DNA of 64,000 nt from contig OX465281.1 in assembly GCA_949987705.1 (NCBI GenBank), positions 1,466,001-1,530,000 on the forward strand, written 5' to 3'. This document shows, piece after piece, positions 49,920-61,221 of this stretch (positions within the stretch are counted from its first letter, which is position 1; the number at the start of each line of letters is the position of its first letter). The stretch is from Thereva unica. Its lineage: Eukaryota; Arthropoda; Insecta; Diptera; Therevidae. Made by a program: the position numbers and the translations under genes. The notes beneath the pieces were generated by a model. The model did no database searches. It was given only the letters and a program-made list of their open reading frames with translations, and was not told the DNA's origin.

Positions 49920-50560
49920 GATAGGCTCCTCCATCTGGAGTGAGCTACTGAGAGAAAGTACATGGAGATGTCTCTCTTCAGCCCGCACAAAGGCTTCTGT
50001 ACATTCTCCAGTGGTGTCTACGAGAGTTGTCTCCAGTCTGGCCAATTCATCTGCATTCTCGTTGCTCTCGACGTTCCTGTGACCCGGCACCTACTGTAAA
50101 GTGACCCTGCACGTCCCGGCCAGGGCATGGGTTTGAATTTACACGGGCCTTATGCCATGATGACCGCTTGACTTTCTGATAACAGAATTACTCTGGCTCC
50201 CGTCCTTGGATTTGAGTGTATTGATAGGCAGACATGAAAAACTACCAGAAGTTCTGTCTGGAAAACGCTGGCGAAATTAGGCAGGCGGAAACTTTTTCCA
50301 AGTTAATTGATAGGGAAAACACTTCAGCCCCTACACCCGACTCTGATCCGTCTCCGTACCAGACAACGTCATGGTCCTTGTCAAGTTGGATCTCTTCCCA
50401 TTCCTCTCTGGTAGCTCCTGATACCATTTCCTGTGGTAGAGAGCGCAGAATATTACTATGCCCGTTGGTCTTCTCGACCCAGCAACCTGCTTAAGCAACC
50501 GGAGGCCTGTTGTATAAATCAGGCGGCAGCAGATCAAGAATTACGTTGAGTGCTTCCGTC
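49920..50560 (-). mobile_element. R1-type LINE fragment (RNase H region)
   Basis: Minus-strand frames include LDKDHDVVWYGDGSESGVGAEVF followed by SINLEKV, the start of an RNase H domain (D-G-S catalytic start), and upstream CALYHRKWYQELP-like sequence. Frame breaks throughout. The order agrees with R1/jockey-group LINEs such as the one at 53.1-54.3 kb. Confidence 0.55.
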
Positions 50561-50599
50561 GGAGCTGTGCCCGTTATCCCTAGACAGGCCATGCTTTGG

Positions 50600-50900
50600 A
50601 CATGACCCAGTCTAGATCTGTTATATCCTTTGGCGAAAGCGGGCGAACCATATGGTGGAGCCATATGTCCCCAAACCCCATCTCTAGTCGAAAGGAAGTA
50701 TAATCCCTCGTGGGATATAGCGTGGAAACAGTTATCCAGTGGACTCTATTCTTTGCGACAGCTCTCCGCCCCGTTCAGGCTATCTCAGTTGTTGCGGCCC
50801 CTGTTAATAGGGTTCTCCTCCACGTCGTTCCAGGACTTCAATTTAGACGGGCTCTTTTTTCGCGGCGCAAGGAGTGGCCAATCCAATTCCTTCGCCTGAT
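50600..50900 (-). mobile_element. LINE 3' end fragment (copy A)
   Basis: This stretch aligns with 56.09-56.31 kb over the GTGGAAACAGTT-, CCAGTGGACTCT-, CAGTTGTTGCGGC- and AGGGTTCTCCTCCACGT-blocks. In the minus-strand frame the better-preserved copy encodes the WRRTLLAEA and NRVRWRA-VSALCPMRD C-terminus. Confidence 0.55.
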
Positions 50901-51355
50901 TTCGTCATCTATTCTTATATATTTCTGCTTATTCTTCTGAACTTAGTAGTTTCTACTTTGTGAATTTGATTTCCTAGGTAGGTGGATTCGTTCACGGATT
51001 CCATATCTGTCGATTGTTTGATTTTGTCCTGTTTTTCCTCTATTATTTCTATTATGGATTCACATATGCTTCATCTTATTTTCGTGGATGATAAGTGCAG
51101 CTTTCGTTGCTGCTTTTTCTATCGCCACAAAAGCCATTGTCGTCCCTATCATTACTGTCTCTGCATACGCCATTCGATGTTCATATTTGCCCCTCTGATT
51201 TTAATGCATGTCTCTCGGACCACTTTTTCTAATCCAGTATCAAACAAAAGCCGATAGTAAGTCTTCCTGTCAGTAAAATCTCAGTTTTGGATTACCAGTA
51301 CATTCCTGTTGGCTCTATTTACTAACACCAGGTTTTGCTCATAGTGAATAGAAGC

Positions 51356-51361
51356 TTTATT
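51356..51361 (-). terminator. Polyadenylation signal after the mRpL53 dicistron
   Basis: AATAAA on the minus strand (TTTATT on plus) 24 bp after the stop of the second ORF. None lies between the two ORFs, so both should share this 3' end. Confidence 0.75.
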
Positions 51362-51384
51362 CAACTTATAAAATATTTACATTT

Positions 51385-51570
51385 TCAAATTTCAACAGGT
51401 TTAATAGTAATATACCTAGATAAGACTACAGCTAGTATTATAGTAGCTAATGTGAAGCAGAAAGCGAATATATAAAAAGATTCCTCAGTGAAAATGTCCG
51501 TAAATGCAGGAATATCGTGATATAATCTTTCTATCACTTCTAAGCTGCCACCTTCTCCCCTTTTCTTCAT
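51385..51570 (-). CDS. Small single-pass membrane protein (second ORF of mRpL53 transcript)
   Basis: A 61-residue frame starts 18 nt after the mRpL53 stop codon with no room for a promoter and ends just before a polyadenylation signal. A polar, acidic N-terminal half (MKKRGEGGSLEVIERLY) precedes one hydrophobic segment (FYIFAFCFTLATIILAVVLS, about residues 32-51) and a short KPVEI tail. I do not recognise the family. Features look like a conserved small integral membrane protein, not noise: no low-complexity bias and a well-formed membrane helix. Translation would need re-initiation, leaky scanning or an alternative transcript. Subcellular site is unknown; mitochondrial is only a guess from the partner ORF. 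Confidence 0.75.
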   Translation of the reverse strand: MKKRGEGGSLEVIERLYHDIPAFTDIFTEESFYIFAFCFTLATIILAVVLSRYITIKPVEI

Positions 51571-51588
51571 TTTTATTATTAATTAAAC

Positions 51589-52544
51589 TTATTTTCGCTT
51601 AGCTTGCTGTGCCTTTTTCTCTGATTTCGTCAGGATAACGCTAGTTAAGTCCTCCTTGGGTGCTAGTACAGAAATGTGCTTATTACACAACTGGAGCAAC
51701 TCCAAAGATGTTAAATTATCACTAAGAAATTTGATTTCTTTAAGTTTTGTTTGTTCTAGAAAAGATAGATTGCATTAGTGCGGCTAGAGAAAGTGTTAAT
51801 GTAAAGAATTCACCTTGTCCTATTTGGTTTAGCGTGAATTTGATCTCGGATGGTTCTCTTCCACAAACAACATCCGTTTTCAAGACACACTTGGGATTTG
51901 TTTGGACTATTTTTGGCGCTGATAAATAACTCAGAACTTCCCTGAAAACGAAAAAAAGAAATATAAAACTAGGCTTGTGTTAAGTGCGTGCTATTCATGC
52001 AAAAATCTCTTTTCAGATTGGAGGCAAAAGACAACAAACTGGCTCCGACTAAAATGTCGACGGAGCGCGAGCTGACGCCCGGTGCTCCGGCGCCCCTCCA
52101 CTCCTCAATACCTTTCCCAGATATCGCTGCCACAATTCAATTAAACAACGCAGTTAGTATTCTCGGCAAAGTGTACGGTAAGTAACTGACATTTTCTTAC
52201 TTGCTATCAATTTCTCATTTCTCATCTTCATCGCGCCATCACACAGCTTCTTTTCGCGAAATAGTAAATATTATAGTAAAGTGCAGGCATGCGCTCCGAT
52301 CAATATTCTAAATATAGAAGTATTTTCTGCAGTTCCTTCAAGCCACACACTCGGGCGGAATTTTATAATGTCTCATATCAGTTGGCGGCGGAACTTACCT
52401 GGTGGATTTTACATTCTCCCCGAACGGATCGAATTTAACGGTTATTCTTTGCACTGCTTTAAGGTTTACTGACTTTAATTGCTTCGCAATCGCAGAATAG
52501 ATTCCACCTGAACGCGTAAACCCACCACTGAAGTATATGGACAT
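51589..52544 (-). CDS. mRpL53: Mitochondrial ribosomal protein L53 (mL53), complete
   Basis: Three exons on the minus strand (52399-52544, 51814-51941, 51589-51755) give exactly 146 codons plus stop. The protein begins MSIYFSGGFTRSGG and contains VKFDPFGENVKSTREVLSYL, LSAPKIVQTNPKC and LLQLCNKHISVL, the hallmark order of mL53 (basic helix, FDPF-N-STR, thioredoxin-like fold). It is a component of the large subunit of the mitochondrial ribosome; length agrees with the insect family (about 145-170). Its 457-nt first intron contains, on the opposite strand, the exon at 52017-52177. The stop codon is only 18 nt from the start of the next ORF on the same strand. Confidence 0.93.
52017..52177 (+). 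CDS. Alternative first coding exon A of an unidentified gene
   Basis: An acceptor (TCTTTTCAG) precedes 52017 and a strong donor (TACG|GTAAGT) follows 52177. The ATG at 52054 opens 41 codons starting MSTERELTPGAPAPLHSS and ending ILGKVY, in phase 1. The base composition is GC-richer than its surroundings, as expected of an exon. The phase fits exactly onto the exon at 63153 (G|AG gives E). The bases before the ATG would be 5' UTR. The exon sits inside intron 1 of mRpL53, antisense. I cannot name the gene. Confidence 0.55.
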
Positions 52545-52867
52545 TTTTGTGCCTAAATTTCCACTTGGATTCAGAAAACAAACATGCGCATTGTTTGACA
52601 GCTGATATCATGGTGGGATTTTTTTTCTTGTATGTTGCTTGAGTCAGAAACAGGGTGGTGGATATTTTTGATGTTTAGGGGTTTCTCACATAGAAGATTT
52701 TTAGGCGCAAAAATAAAATAAAAAAAATATCGTTAAATTAAGCCTTTTCTAAATTATTAATTTTCATGTCATATAATTATTATTGCGAGCTTAGTGTAGA
52801 TGTTAATTTAAAAAATCTGATAGAATATTTAAGAAATGGAATTGAAATGCCTGTTGATTGACAATTA

Positions 52868-53080
52868 CCTAGTTTATAGCTACTCCAAAAATAATTCGAA
52901 TTATGGATCATCCCAAATTTTTTACCCTATAAACGAGGTAATTCGAATTATGGCTTAAACCGAAATATTTCGGCTTACGCCATAGTTATAAGAAAGTATT
53001 TAATACCCGTTTATACGCTAATTCGAAATTTGGATGTAACTTTGAGTTACATCGATTTAATTTTTCTGCTATAAACTAGG
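52868..53080. mobile_element. Hairpin MITE, 213 bp, TA target duplication
   Basis: CCTAGTTTATAGC at the left is mirrored exactly by GCTATAAACTAGG at the right, with TA on both sides (52866-52867 and 53081-53082). The whole element is close to a single palindrome: the centre, ATGGCTTAAACCGAAAT with ATTTCGGCTTACGCCAT, is also complementary. No coding capacity. TA duplication suggests a Tc1/mariner-related source. Confidence 0.8.
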
Positions 53081-53109
53081 TATATGATTTATCATGTTAA
53101 AAGTCATTT

Positions 53110-54300
53110 TGTTTGGTCGTTAACCAACGAGGCCCTGATCCTAGCTATTACGGAGCAATCACAGAACATATGAAGGGCAGACTCATCTTCCTCAAGCCAA
53201 AGCTTGTAGTTGGGGCCTGCCCTCTTCATTGGTCGTAATTCAGGTCGCAGTGCCTGGCCAACAAGTGTTCTGACATCCTCCTACTGTACCTCCACAATTC
53301 CTTGGCCGGATTAACAGGAAAGAACCCCTTAGAATTAGCCAAACCAGGAGCGGACCTCCAGCTTTCGGTATGTTTGATCAAAGTCGGTTCGGCAAGGGTC
53401 ATCTTCATTAAACTAGTGGGTGCCCCTTTAGCCAGTTTCGGAGCGAAGAATACAGTGTGAGGGCCCTGTTTAGCCGGGGCATCCGGCTTGTCTTTGCCTT
53501 TGAAGCCTCCAATAACCCGACCTTAAATTGATTGAGAACTTCCAGCTCACCAACGACGCATTTGCGGCCCCAGGCGAAATTTGGTATGATCCCATGGTAC
53601 GCTATTACTTTGATTGTCGCTGGGCTTGATTTCGAAGGCTCTTCCTAAGTTTTCCGGAGTACATGCCAGTGGTAGGGGCTTCGCTTCATATTCCGGCGTC
53701 CACCCGAACAAACCTGTCTCTGTTTTAGTGCAATACGGGTACCATACTAGTCCACCCTACGGAAAATCCCAAGACAGTATCTTGAATGTGCGCATTCTGA
53801 TTCTGCTTCTGGAATCTTTTTTATACTGTTACAATTACAGAATGTCCTCGCCTAAGACCACGTCGGCGAATTGCGTATGGTCTCATTGTGCCACCACATT
53901 AAATCCCCGTAAGTTAAAATGGGCATTATCAGCCTTATTATGGTGTTATACATCCAGTACATGACTTTCGCTTATAGACCTCATGTGGATGCACATGCTC
54001 AGGGCCACAGAGATTTGTGTGTTGTGCCCATGAGTGCATCCATGTGGTTGTTTCAGATGAGCTTGGCATCTACTGTCACTCCTAAGTATTTGGCTTGTTA
54101 TGAAAAGAAAAAGGTCGGTTCTTGTAGACTGGCCGATGTTCGCTTCTTGGTGTATGAAACCAGTCATCCTTTTTTCAGATTGACGCAGACCAAATCAAGT
54201 GCCTTCTACAGACGTCTTGACACCTGTTACCATGATAACATTGCTTACGTAACCTAGTTTGGACCATTGAATAACTCTACTAGCTCATCTGCAACAAGGC
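53110..54300 (-). mobile_element. R1/jockey-type LINE, RT-thumb to C-terminus
   Basis: Minus-strand frames, in order from high to low coordinates, include the thumb motif with KYLGVTVD-like sequence and MGTTQISVALSMCIHMR (about 54.0 kb), RNase H-area remnants (53.6-53.8 kb), then NPAKELWRYSRRMSEHLLARHCDLNY and an EEDES-LH-like block near 53.17 kb. It shares the last part with 13.2-13.6 kb. Stops in all frames. Confidence 0.65.
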
Positions 54301-55215
54301 CCCCCAGAAGTGGAAATAAGACTCCTCGCTGTGGACATACTTTTACTAAAGTGCCCTTCAAATATCCATAAAGATGCGAGACCATTAGTTTGTCACTTGT
54401 CAGCATAGAATCGATCCAGTCTCAGAAAGTGCTACTTAGACCTCATCTAATTAGGGCCCTAGTTGTAGGGAGCGACTTGGACGCAGTCCTGCTGCAGCAC
54501 AATGGGATAAATATCGGTTGCTCCAGGACTTTTATGGTTTGGAAGATCTAATCGCCTCCCTAATAGATTTATGATTGATCAAGGACTACATAATTAGTCT
54601 AGATAATTATTACTAAGATATCTTATGTTCTGTTTACATAAAATCTCGAATATTAATATTTCTACAGTTCCTACCATTTCTTTTACTATTGTCTATTGTA
54701 GAATAGTCTATTCTCAATAATACTTTTTCATTAGAACTATAAACAACATTCCATTAAAAATTCTAGCTAAAATCTGTCGGCTAGTGACAAAGAAATTCAT
54801 TTTTAAATTTCCAGTACTGTGAGCGGCACTTTAACTAACATCATGGCAAAATAATTAAAGACGCCATTTTTTTTGTAAAATTATACACCATTCAGCCGCA
54901 GCAGTTGGCAGCGCTGAAGTAAACACATGCAAAATATTTCATATTTGTACGAGAAAAAACAGAGTAAACGACGTACGCACACAGCGGCCCGTGCGAACGC
55001 ATACTAGTAATCGTTTTAAAGCTCGACAAAATCGAATTTAGTGTAAAAGACAAAATTTTAGAAGTTTTTATATTATAGAAAAACGCCAAACATCAAAACG
55101 AAAAACGGGAAACAAATTGTGATCAAACACTCCACTGTGCCTGAAAACCATTCTCTAGTGATTCTAAGCAAAGCAAATTCGAAGCAAATATTTAGTTAGC
55201 GCAGAAGAAACAAAA
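54301..55215. promoter_or_regulatory. Upstream region and leader of first exon B
   Basis: The left part has LINE-like traces and AT-rich filler. From about 54.9 kb the sequence carries mixed composition leading to the ATG at 55216, and so probably includes a promoter and 5' UTR. No core promoter element is assigned. Confidence 0.3.
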
Positions 55216-55234
55216 ATGTATCCAGTCGGACAAC
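55216..55234 (+). CDS. Alternative first coding exon B of the same unidentified gene
   Basis: ATG in a strong context (CAAAAATGT) begins MYPVGQ and reaches a consensus donor (CAAC|GTAAGT) after 19 nt, phase 1. Joined to 63153 the next codon is CAG, giving MYPVGQQPQWTSSPPRP. Because exon A joins at the same acceptor in the same phase, the two look like products of alternative promoters. The gene continues past the right edge. Confidence 0.6.
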
Positions 55235-56060
55235 GTAAGTACACACTGCCCGAGATTTTCCATTTTGTTGGTCGCTATCGCCCCTGGTAGAGAAGCAAGG
55301 GTTCATAATCGTTATATATTAAGAGGCGAGTGTGCCCCAATATTTTGCTCCATATAATTTGCATTGGGCAAGCATTTTTCAGTGTTTTCTAGGGCAAGAG
55401 CGTTTTCCCTTGTGCCCGCTGTCAAAAAGTTCAGCCATGCGATTCCTACGCGAGAAGCACTCGCTGTCAAAACAAAATGACAACCACTGGCGACTAAATC
55501 ATTTTTATGGAGAATTCTGCAGCGATTCAACGGAAAATGCTGCTCAGATTTGTTTGTTAATTAATGTGCAATTGTGGAAATGTGTACCGCAACATCTGGG
55601 AGATTTTTACACGAAACGCACAGTAATTGCGGAGTGCGCGCGTTTTCACTTTGTCTCTCTTGACTTGCTCTGGAATCTTGCTTGAGAAGCAAGATTTTAA
55701 CTAGGAAAATCCTACGCCCTTCGCTTCCCATCCATGTTACTAAGGCAGCGCTTTGTAGCTAGCAAAGATGTGCAGGTTTTCATGTTGGAGCTCTTCTATC
55801 TAAGACAATTCGCGGCTGGCTTCAGTGTGATGATGCTCCTTGAATTTAGGTCAATGACCGACCTGGGCAAACTTGCGAATAATAATTCATTGAGATATTT
55901 CAAATGTTATTTATTTTGGATTCTTGAATTTATGTTCTGTTTTGGAATCTAGGTTGCTCGAAGTTCAATTGATATGTTCCAGCTAATTTATGCGCTTGGG
56001 GGAGAGATGCAAAAATTTATATATTCGAGCCCAAACTAGGATAAAGAAATATCTTTCAAA
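55235..56060. other. Intronic stretch without a recognised feature
   Basis: Presumed start of the ~7.9-kb intron between exon B and 63153. Open frames up to 117 codons exist, but none shows a domain or splice-linked partner. Confidence 0.35.
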
Positions 56061-56310
56061 TAAATCATCATCATTTTCATCATCATTGCGCTCCTTTAAT
56101 CCCTCATGGGACATAGGGCGGAAACAGTTGCCCTCCAGCGGACTCTGTTTTGCGCGACAGCTTTCAGCTCCGACCAGGATCTCCCAGTTGTTGCGGCTTC
56201 TGCTAGTAGGGTTCTCCTCCACGTTGTTCTAGGTCGTCCTACTCGACGGGATCCTTGCGGATTCCAGTCAAGGGCCTGTTTGGCTAGATTTTCGTTTTCG
56301 CGTCGCAAGG
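56060..56310 (-). mobile_element. LINE 3' end fragment with (ATG)n tail (copy B)
   Basis: The minus-strand frame reads NLAKQALDWNPQGSRRVGRP, then WRRTLLAEA and NRVRWRATVSALCPMRD, the conserved C-terminus of RTE-related LINEs, followed by a simple-sequence tail of ATGATG type (plus strand 56067-56088). It is nearly intact over 70 codons, unlike copy A at 50.6 kb. Confidence 0.7.
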
Positions 56311-58700
56311 TGTGGACCTTTATTCCTATTTACTTAAAAAGAGATGGAATCCACCTCAATATTTCTTGTTACCTTGAAGACTTGTTACCTAACATAAAAA
56401 AGCCAGGGTTTGGAATTGGGCCATGAAATTAGAATCAATTTATTAGTATGTATCTTATATATTATCCTAAATCATACATTTCATAATAGGAATAGAAACA
56501 GTTTAAGGAACTATTAAAAAGAAGCTACTAAAACTAGGATTTCTTCAACGTATAAGTTTTCAGCCGGATTGGGGTTAATTTTGAATATGTTTGCTGTTCT
56601 GGACTTAATTTTCAATCAAGTATATGTATATCAAAATTTTTGTTTTGATATTATCCACATACTATGAAAGCCAATACAACTATCCCCGTGCGTGACCCAA
56701 ACCTCCAGATACTTTTCGCAAACTGATTCAGGAATAGCCTTAAGCTCCTTTCGGGAATTTGCTTTTAAACTGTTACCACGTCCTTTTGGAGGATTTTGAA
56801 TTTTAGCTCTTTATCAAAGCTCTGCTGACTTTTTTGAATGTACTCGTACATCGGTTTCATTAAAGGGGATCCTTTGAAGCTCGGCGATATCATATCTTCA
56901 ACGACTGCTTTAAAACTCAAAAGTGTTCAGTAATCAGTCGTCCGGCGATGAGTTTCATGCTCAAAATACCTTATTATGTTATGAACAAACTTAAATACAT
57001 CTTCACCTTTTCAGCCAATCTCCTTTCGGGCCATAATTGCCAAGCAGCAGGTTTTTGTTTTTCAATATTTTCAAAATTCGCTGACATTGAAGTTCTACTA
57101 GAGCCGGACCATTCAATTACCACTATTCGACTTATCTTTGAACGCTTAACCTTTCATACCTGCATTTTTGGCATGCATGATGCACCCGTAGGTACTTTTT
57201 CAACTAAGTATAGTTATAAATTGCAGGGCACTTAAAGTATGATTAACATAATCGAATTCTGTGAACCCAGGGGGTAACAGATGCAGCTCAAATTCCGGGT
57301 AGTAATTTGGTAGTTTCCTACCAACTTCCAATTAGTGTTTTAGCGGGGTCCTTGTTACACAGTGTATGAGACCTGTTTTTCATTTTTTAATAACTATGCA
57401 ATTTCACATGGAATATCCTCCTTTCACCATCAAATAGATACTAAATGCATTTTGGATGTGTATATCCATTTATTGTCCAATGTTATAACGTATATACTTA
57501 TCACCGGCAGTAGATAAATATATACTCTTCCCAGCTTATTTACTGCATATCTTCAGTCTTTCCGGCTCCTTCTCGAAAGATTTATTTCTGTGCAGTTAGT
57601 TAAATTTTTCCCACACGGGAACTTGGATGGCTTTATCTTGCTCACCAAAGGATACTATCGTGCAACCGCCGGTTAATGATAATCTCAACTGCTTGTTTAT
57701 CATTTTAAGCAAAACGCGTCATTTCTCCTCTATAGAAAGTGTGAAGCGCGTTGACTTGTTTTTAAATGTTATTAGAACTGCGCAGTAATGAATTTCGGGA
57801 TTTTAAATAGTTTTATTTTTATTAAATAATATGTCATTTAAAAGAGGCGAAAGATGGCAGAAGGGGTTTTCATTGAATATATTGTTTACGCGGAAAATAA
57901 ATTCGATTATTTGGGAAATGTACACGTTCAGTCGAAAATTGGTAATAAGCTGGGATTACTATTTTATTTTAATAATGCTAATTTACTACACTCGTTTCCG
58001 TGTCTTAATTTATGGTATTATCAATTCTGTTGTGATTTTATATTGACGGATAAGTTCAAGTTGCAGAGAGCACGGTTGGTGGTGTATGTATTACGTTAAG
58101 TAAAATATTGTTTCTGAAAGAGTCAAAATTAGGAGAGCTGTACATTTCAAAAGTAATATCTGATTATTTGAAGCCTAATTGTGTGATGTCTACTATCACG
58201 TTTGAAAAATTATATTAAGATTCAGAGTCGATCTCAGTCTGCTTTAGTAACTATTTAGAAAGTCCTTGGAAAGTTGTTCGGTAGAGGGCAGGATTGGACT
58301 TTGTGAAAGTGTTTCGCTACATGACTACAATTGTACTGACTTTAACGACTCTACAATCAGGATTAGATCGTGGTTTTCAGAACTTTGACGTCTCTAAGCT
58401 CTAGTCTACGCCTTCTGTCCGGCGAAGCTTGGGTGTCTGTAGCTATCGCACCTCATAGATCTTATCATAGGGAACTTTCCAAGCAGACTTCTCTCACACT
58501 CATAAAAGATAGATTCTCTGCCCACTGGAGCCTACGGAGCTTTATTTTCTCCACAACATCTACGTCGCGATAGCACTCGTAGATCTCGTTATTTTCGAGT
58601 CTCTAGAATCGCCCTCTTTCACATAAGAGACCAACAAGCGCCCGAAGGACTTTCCTCTCGAAAACGACTAGGAAGTTAAAATGGTAAGCATCGCAAGTCT
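56311..58700. other. Intronic stretch without a supported gene
   Basis: AT-rich filler within the long intron. Frames are at most 95 codons and show no motif. A small stretch near 58.35 kb (GACTCTACAATCAGGATTAGATC) resembles one at about 19.99 kb and may be repeat-derived. Confidence 0.35.
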
Positions 58701-59560
58701 CGAGTGCGTATGTGACTACCGTTAAGACCATTGTCTTATAGATATTTGGGTCAGATGCTTGGATTCGACGAGCATTGTTAGACTGCGCGTATTTCTGGTA
58801 AGCGGCTGTTTAGACGGTTCGCTTCCAGGACGAACTCTGTGGATGAGGGGAGAAGTGAGGTGGTGCCTCTCATCATCCCTGCTTCCCGCCTTCATCCTCA
58901 AAGTTCCTGAGGAACGCTCCTGGAAGCAAACCATCTAAACAGGCTTCTTCTTGCTATTGTCGACTGTTGCCACAAGTTAGGTAAATGAATTTACTACTTC
59001 ACATTCGTGCTCCTCAACCTTGATGGTGGAACGAACCAATGTTGTGTTCTTGCAGACTCGTCCATTTTGCAATTTTTTTTTGCTTTCATTGATGTGCAGT
59101 CCCAGCTTTCATATGGTCCAATCATTCTTAGGGAAAGTGTCCTGCATAGTGCATGATGTTCTACCAATGATGTCAATGTGAAGGATTGTGCCTCTTGCCG
59201 AATCTCCCTCGAATCTCGGACAATTTCCTCCAAGGCTAGGTAGTAAATTAGACGGGCCAAACCGTTCCCTTGTTGGAGTCCATTATAGACGTTGATTGGT
59301 TTAGACAGTTCTCCGGATATCTTTTATTGGCTTGTCACATAGGTAATGTCAAACCTTCATAATCGTGTAATAGTGAGGATGCCGAATTCTTTAATGGCTT
59401 TGTAGACTTCTACTCTTAATATGTTATCACAGGGGGCCCTAAAGTCTATGAAGAGGTGGAGAGGAGGAGGAGGAGAGTCTCAAGTTGAAAATGTGGTTAT
59501 GATCTTTCTAGCGTTAGGGTAAACCAGTTTTGTAGAATAGCTGGGAATATCTTATACGCG
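58700..59560 (-). mobile_element. RTE-like LINE fragment (reverse transcriptase)
   Basis: The minus-strand frame at 58994-59260 contains GLARLIYYLALEEIVRDS, the block after the QGD-GL turn in RTE-type reverse transcriptases. It continues with the remains of the YADD region (here too decayed to read) and a helical stretch KKNCKMDESARTQH. Frame breaks on both sides. Confidence 0.6.
58805..58942. mobile_element. Palindromic MITE-like insert within the LINE fragment
   Basis: CTGTTTAGACGGTTCGCTTCC at the left is mirrored by GGAAGCAAACCATCTAAACAG at the right with few mismatches. The centre has GTGGTGCCTCTCATCATCCC, recalling the GTATGGTACCTCTCATCCC centre of the palindrome at 10.95-11.08 kb. Non-coding. 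Confidence 0.5.
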
Positions 59561-61084
59561 ATATTCAACAACGATATACCGCGATAATAAAAATAACGAG
59601 CACGGGATGACTCACGAATACTAGACAAAGCTGAAAAGTTTCAGAAATCGGACAACCCTAATGCTTTTTAAGGTGTTCCAGCTCTGCATGAATCGAAGAA
59701 AACAGCAATCAGAACGAGCAATGTCTGGGGGATTCAGACGGCTGGGGTAGACCATTGACCTCGTTTTTGGGCTGGTTTATGGCTTCTAACATATTTTAAG
59801 GTTGGTGGTGGCAGCGTAGGATTACCATCAGATATTGGTGAAGCCCCCAATTCGTTAGTTTCTTGCCATTCAGCAGTTCATGAAAGCGCTTTTCCCATCA
59901 CTCCAAGATGCCTTTAAGATCGATGATCTGATTCCCTTCCTTGTCCTGGCAGTAGGCCTAGCTTGGTGTCTGTGAGCTCTTTTTCATTCTCGTCTGAGCT
60001 CTTTCTATTTCTCTCGCGTGTCCGTTTTCTCTGAGACTGCTGCATTGATCGGCAGTCAATTAAATCTACAAAATTTATTTGATTACAGCGCCTCATTGTG
60101 CCATCGGTCGAGCAGTAAATAACCCTAGGATTTCTGCCCATTGCTAATGTTTTCCCAGATGTTTCAGTAGCTTTCATTAACGACGAACTTAATTATTCTT
60201 GTTGATACTGCGACCTAGTTGAATGCATTTTTCATGCTACTACCATTTACTCAAGAGTTCATTAAATTTTCATGTAAATTCTTTTTAAACCAGAATTCGC
60301 TGAAGCTGAGTCAGTTCAAACATTGAAAGCGTCAGCAAGCAGCAAGTCAGCCTAAATTTGTGCTACTTGTTCTCTGTATTTTTTTATATCACTTTCGATA
60401 AGCGTGAAATCCCAAATGTTACAAAATTGATTGATTTGCATGGGCTATTTGTGTCCTGGTATTTAAAATAAACAAATTGGGAGAATAAATGGAAAAGTCG
60501 ATTAACATTTGCATCAATTCTGGACCGAAATGGTAGATTTGCGTTCGAATCATTTATAATAAAGTGAAGCGAATGATAAATAGTGTGGGGAATTCGGAAT
60601 ATGAGCGTGAAGAGAAATATTTTCAGAATTCTCGCTAACACAACCTTTGTCTACTAGTTGGAAAGTGTGTCTCTGTGGACCCAATGGATTCGTATAAATA
60701 ATTCAGATATATTCATTTGTGGTCAATTTCAAGTTACATAAAGATCAACTCGCGATGAAATGAATTTTCCAACTTTTAAGTTATTTGAAGAAAAAAATCA
60801 AGATAAGTTTATTTGCAATTCGATTTCATTTCCAAACAGAAAAAGGCTCACTTTGGTGCGATTTGATTTCGTTGATGTCAAGTTGCTGGACGCATGCTGA
60901 AATGAGATGATAGAAACTTGAATTCACGTGTTTGCCGCAATCAAGGAGAGTTTTGTTGCAATCTTTCACATTCTTAATTCCATTGGCTTTGGCGCTACAG
61001 CCCTCTGTTAGCCTTAACCTTTTCAAGATCTTCAATTGTTCTCCGTCTCAATTTTCCTGTTTATCCAATCGTGCGTCAGTCGTC
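59561..61084. other. Intronic stretch without a supported gene
   Basis: LINE-like traces fade out by about 60.2 kb. The remainder is AT-rich filler with no feature I can support. Confidence 0.35.
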
Positions 61085-61221
61085 TTTATTAGACATGGGC
61101 AAAATTGCACCTTCTGCTGAGCCAGCACACTCTCGCTCACTCAGTTGAGTGAGTCAACGCACTGAGCCATCACAGTGAGCTAACACAATTACAAGGTGTT
61201 TTGCACTAAGTGGCTAATCCG

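Noticed and set aside
18196..52177. Joining the 18.2-kb first exon to the 52.0-kb exon
   Set aside because: In phase 0 the 52017 exon reaches a TAA after 11 codons, so the junction would not make a continuous protein.
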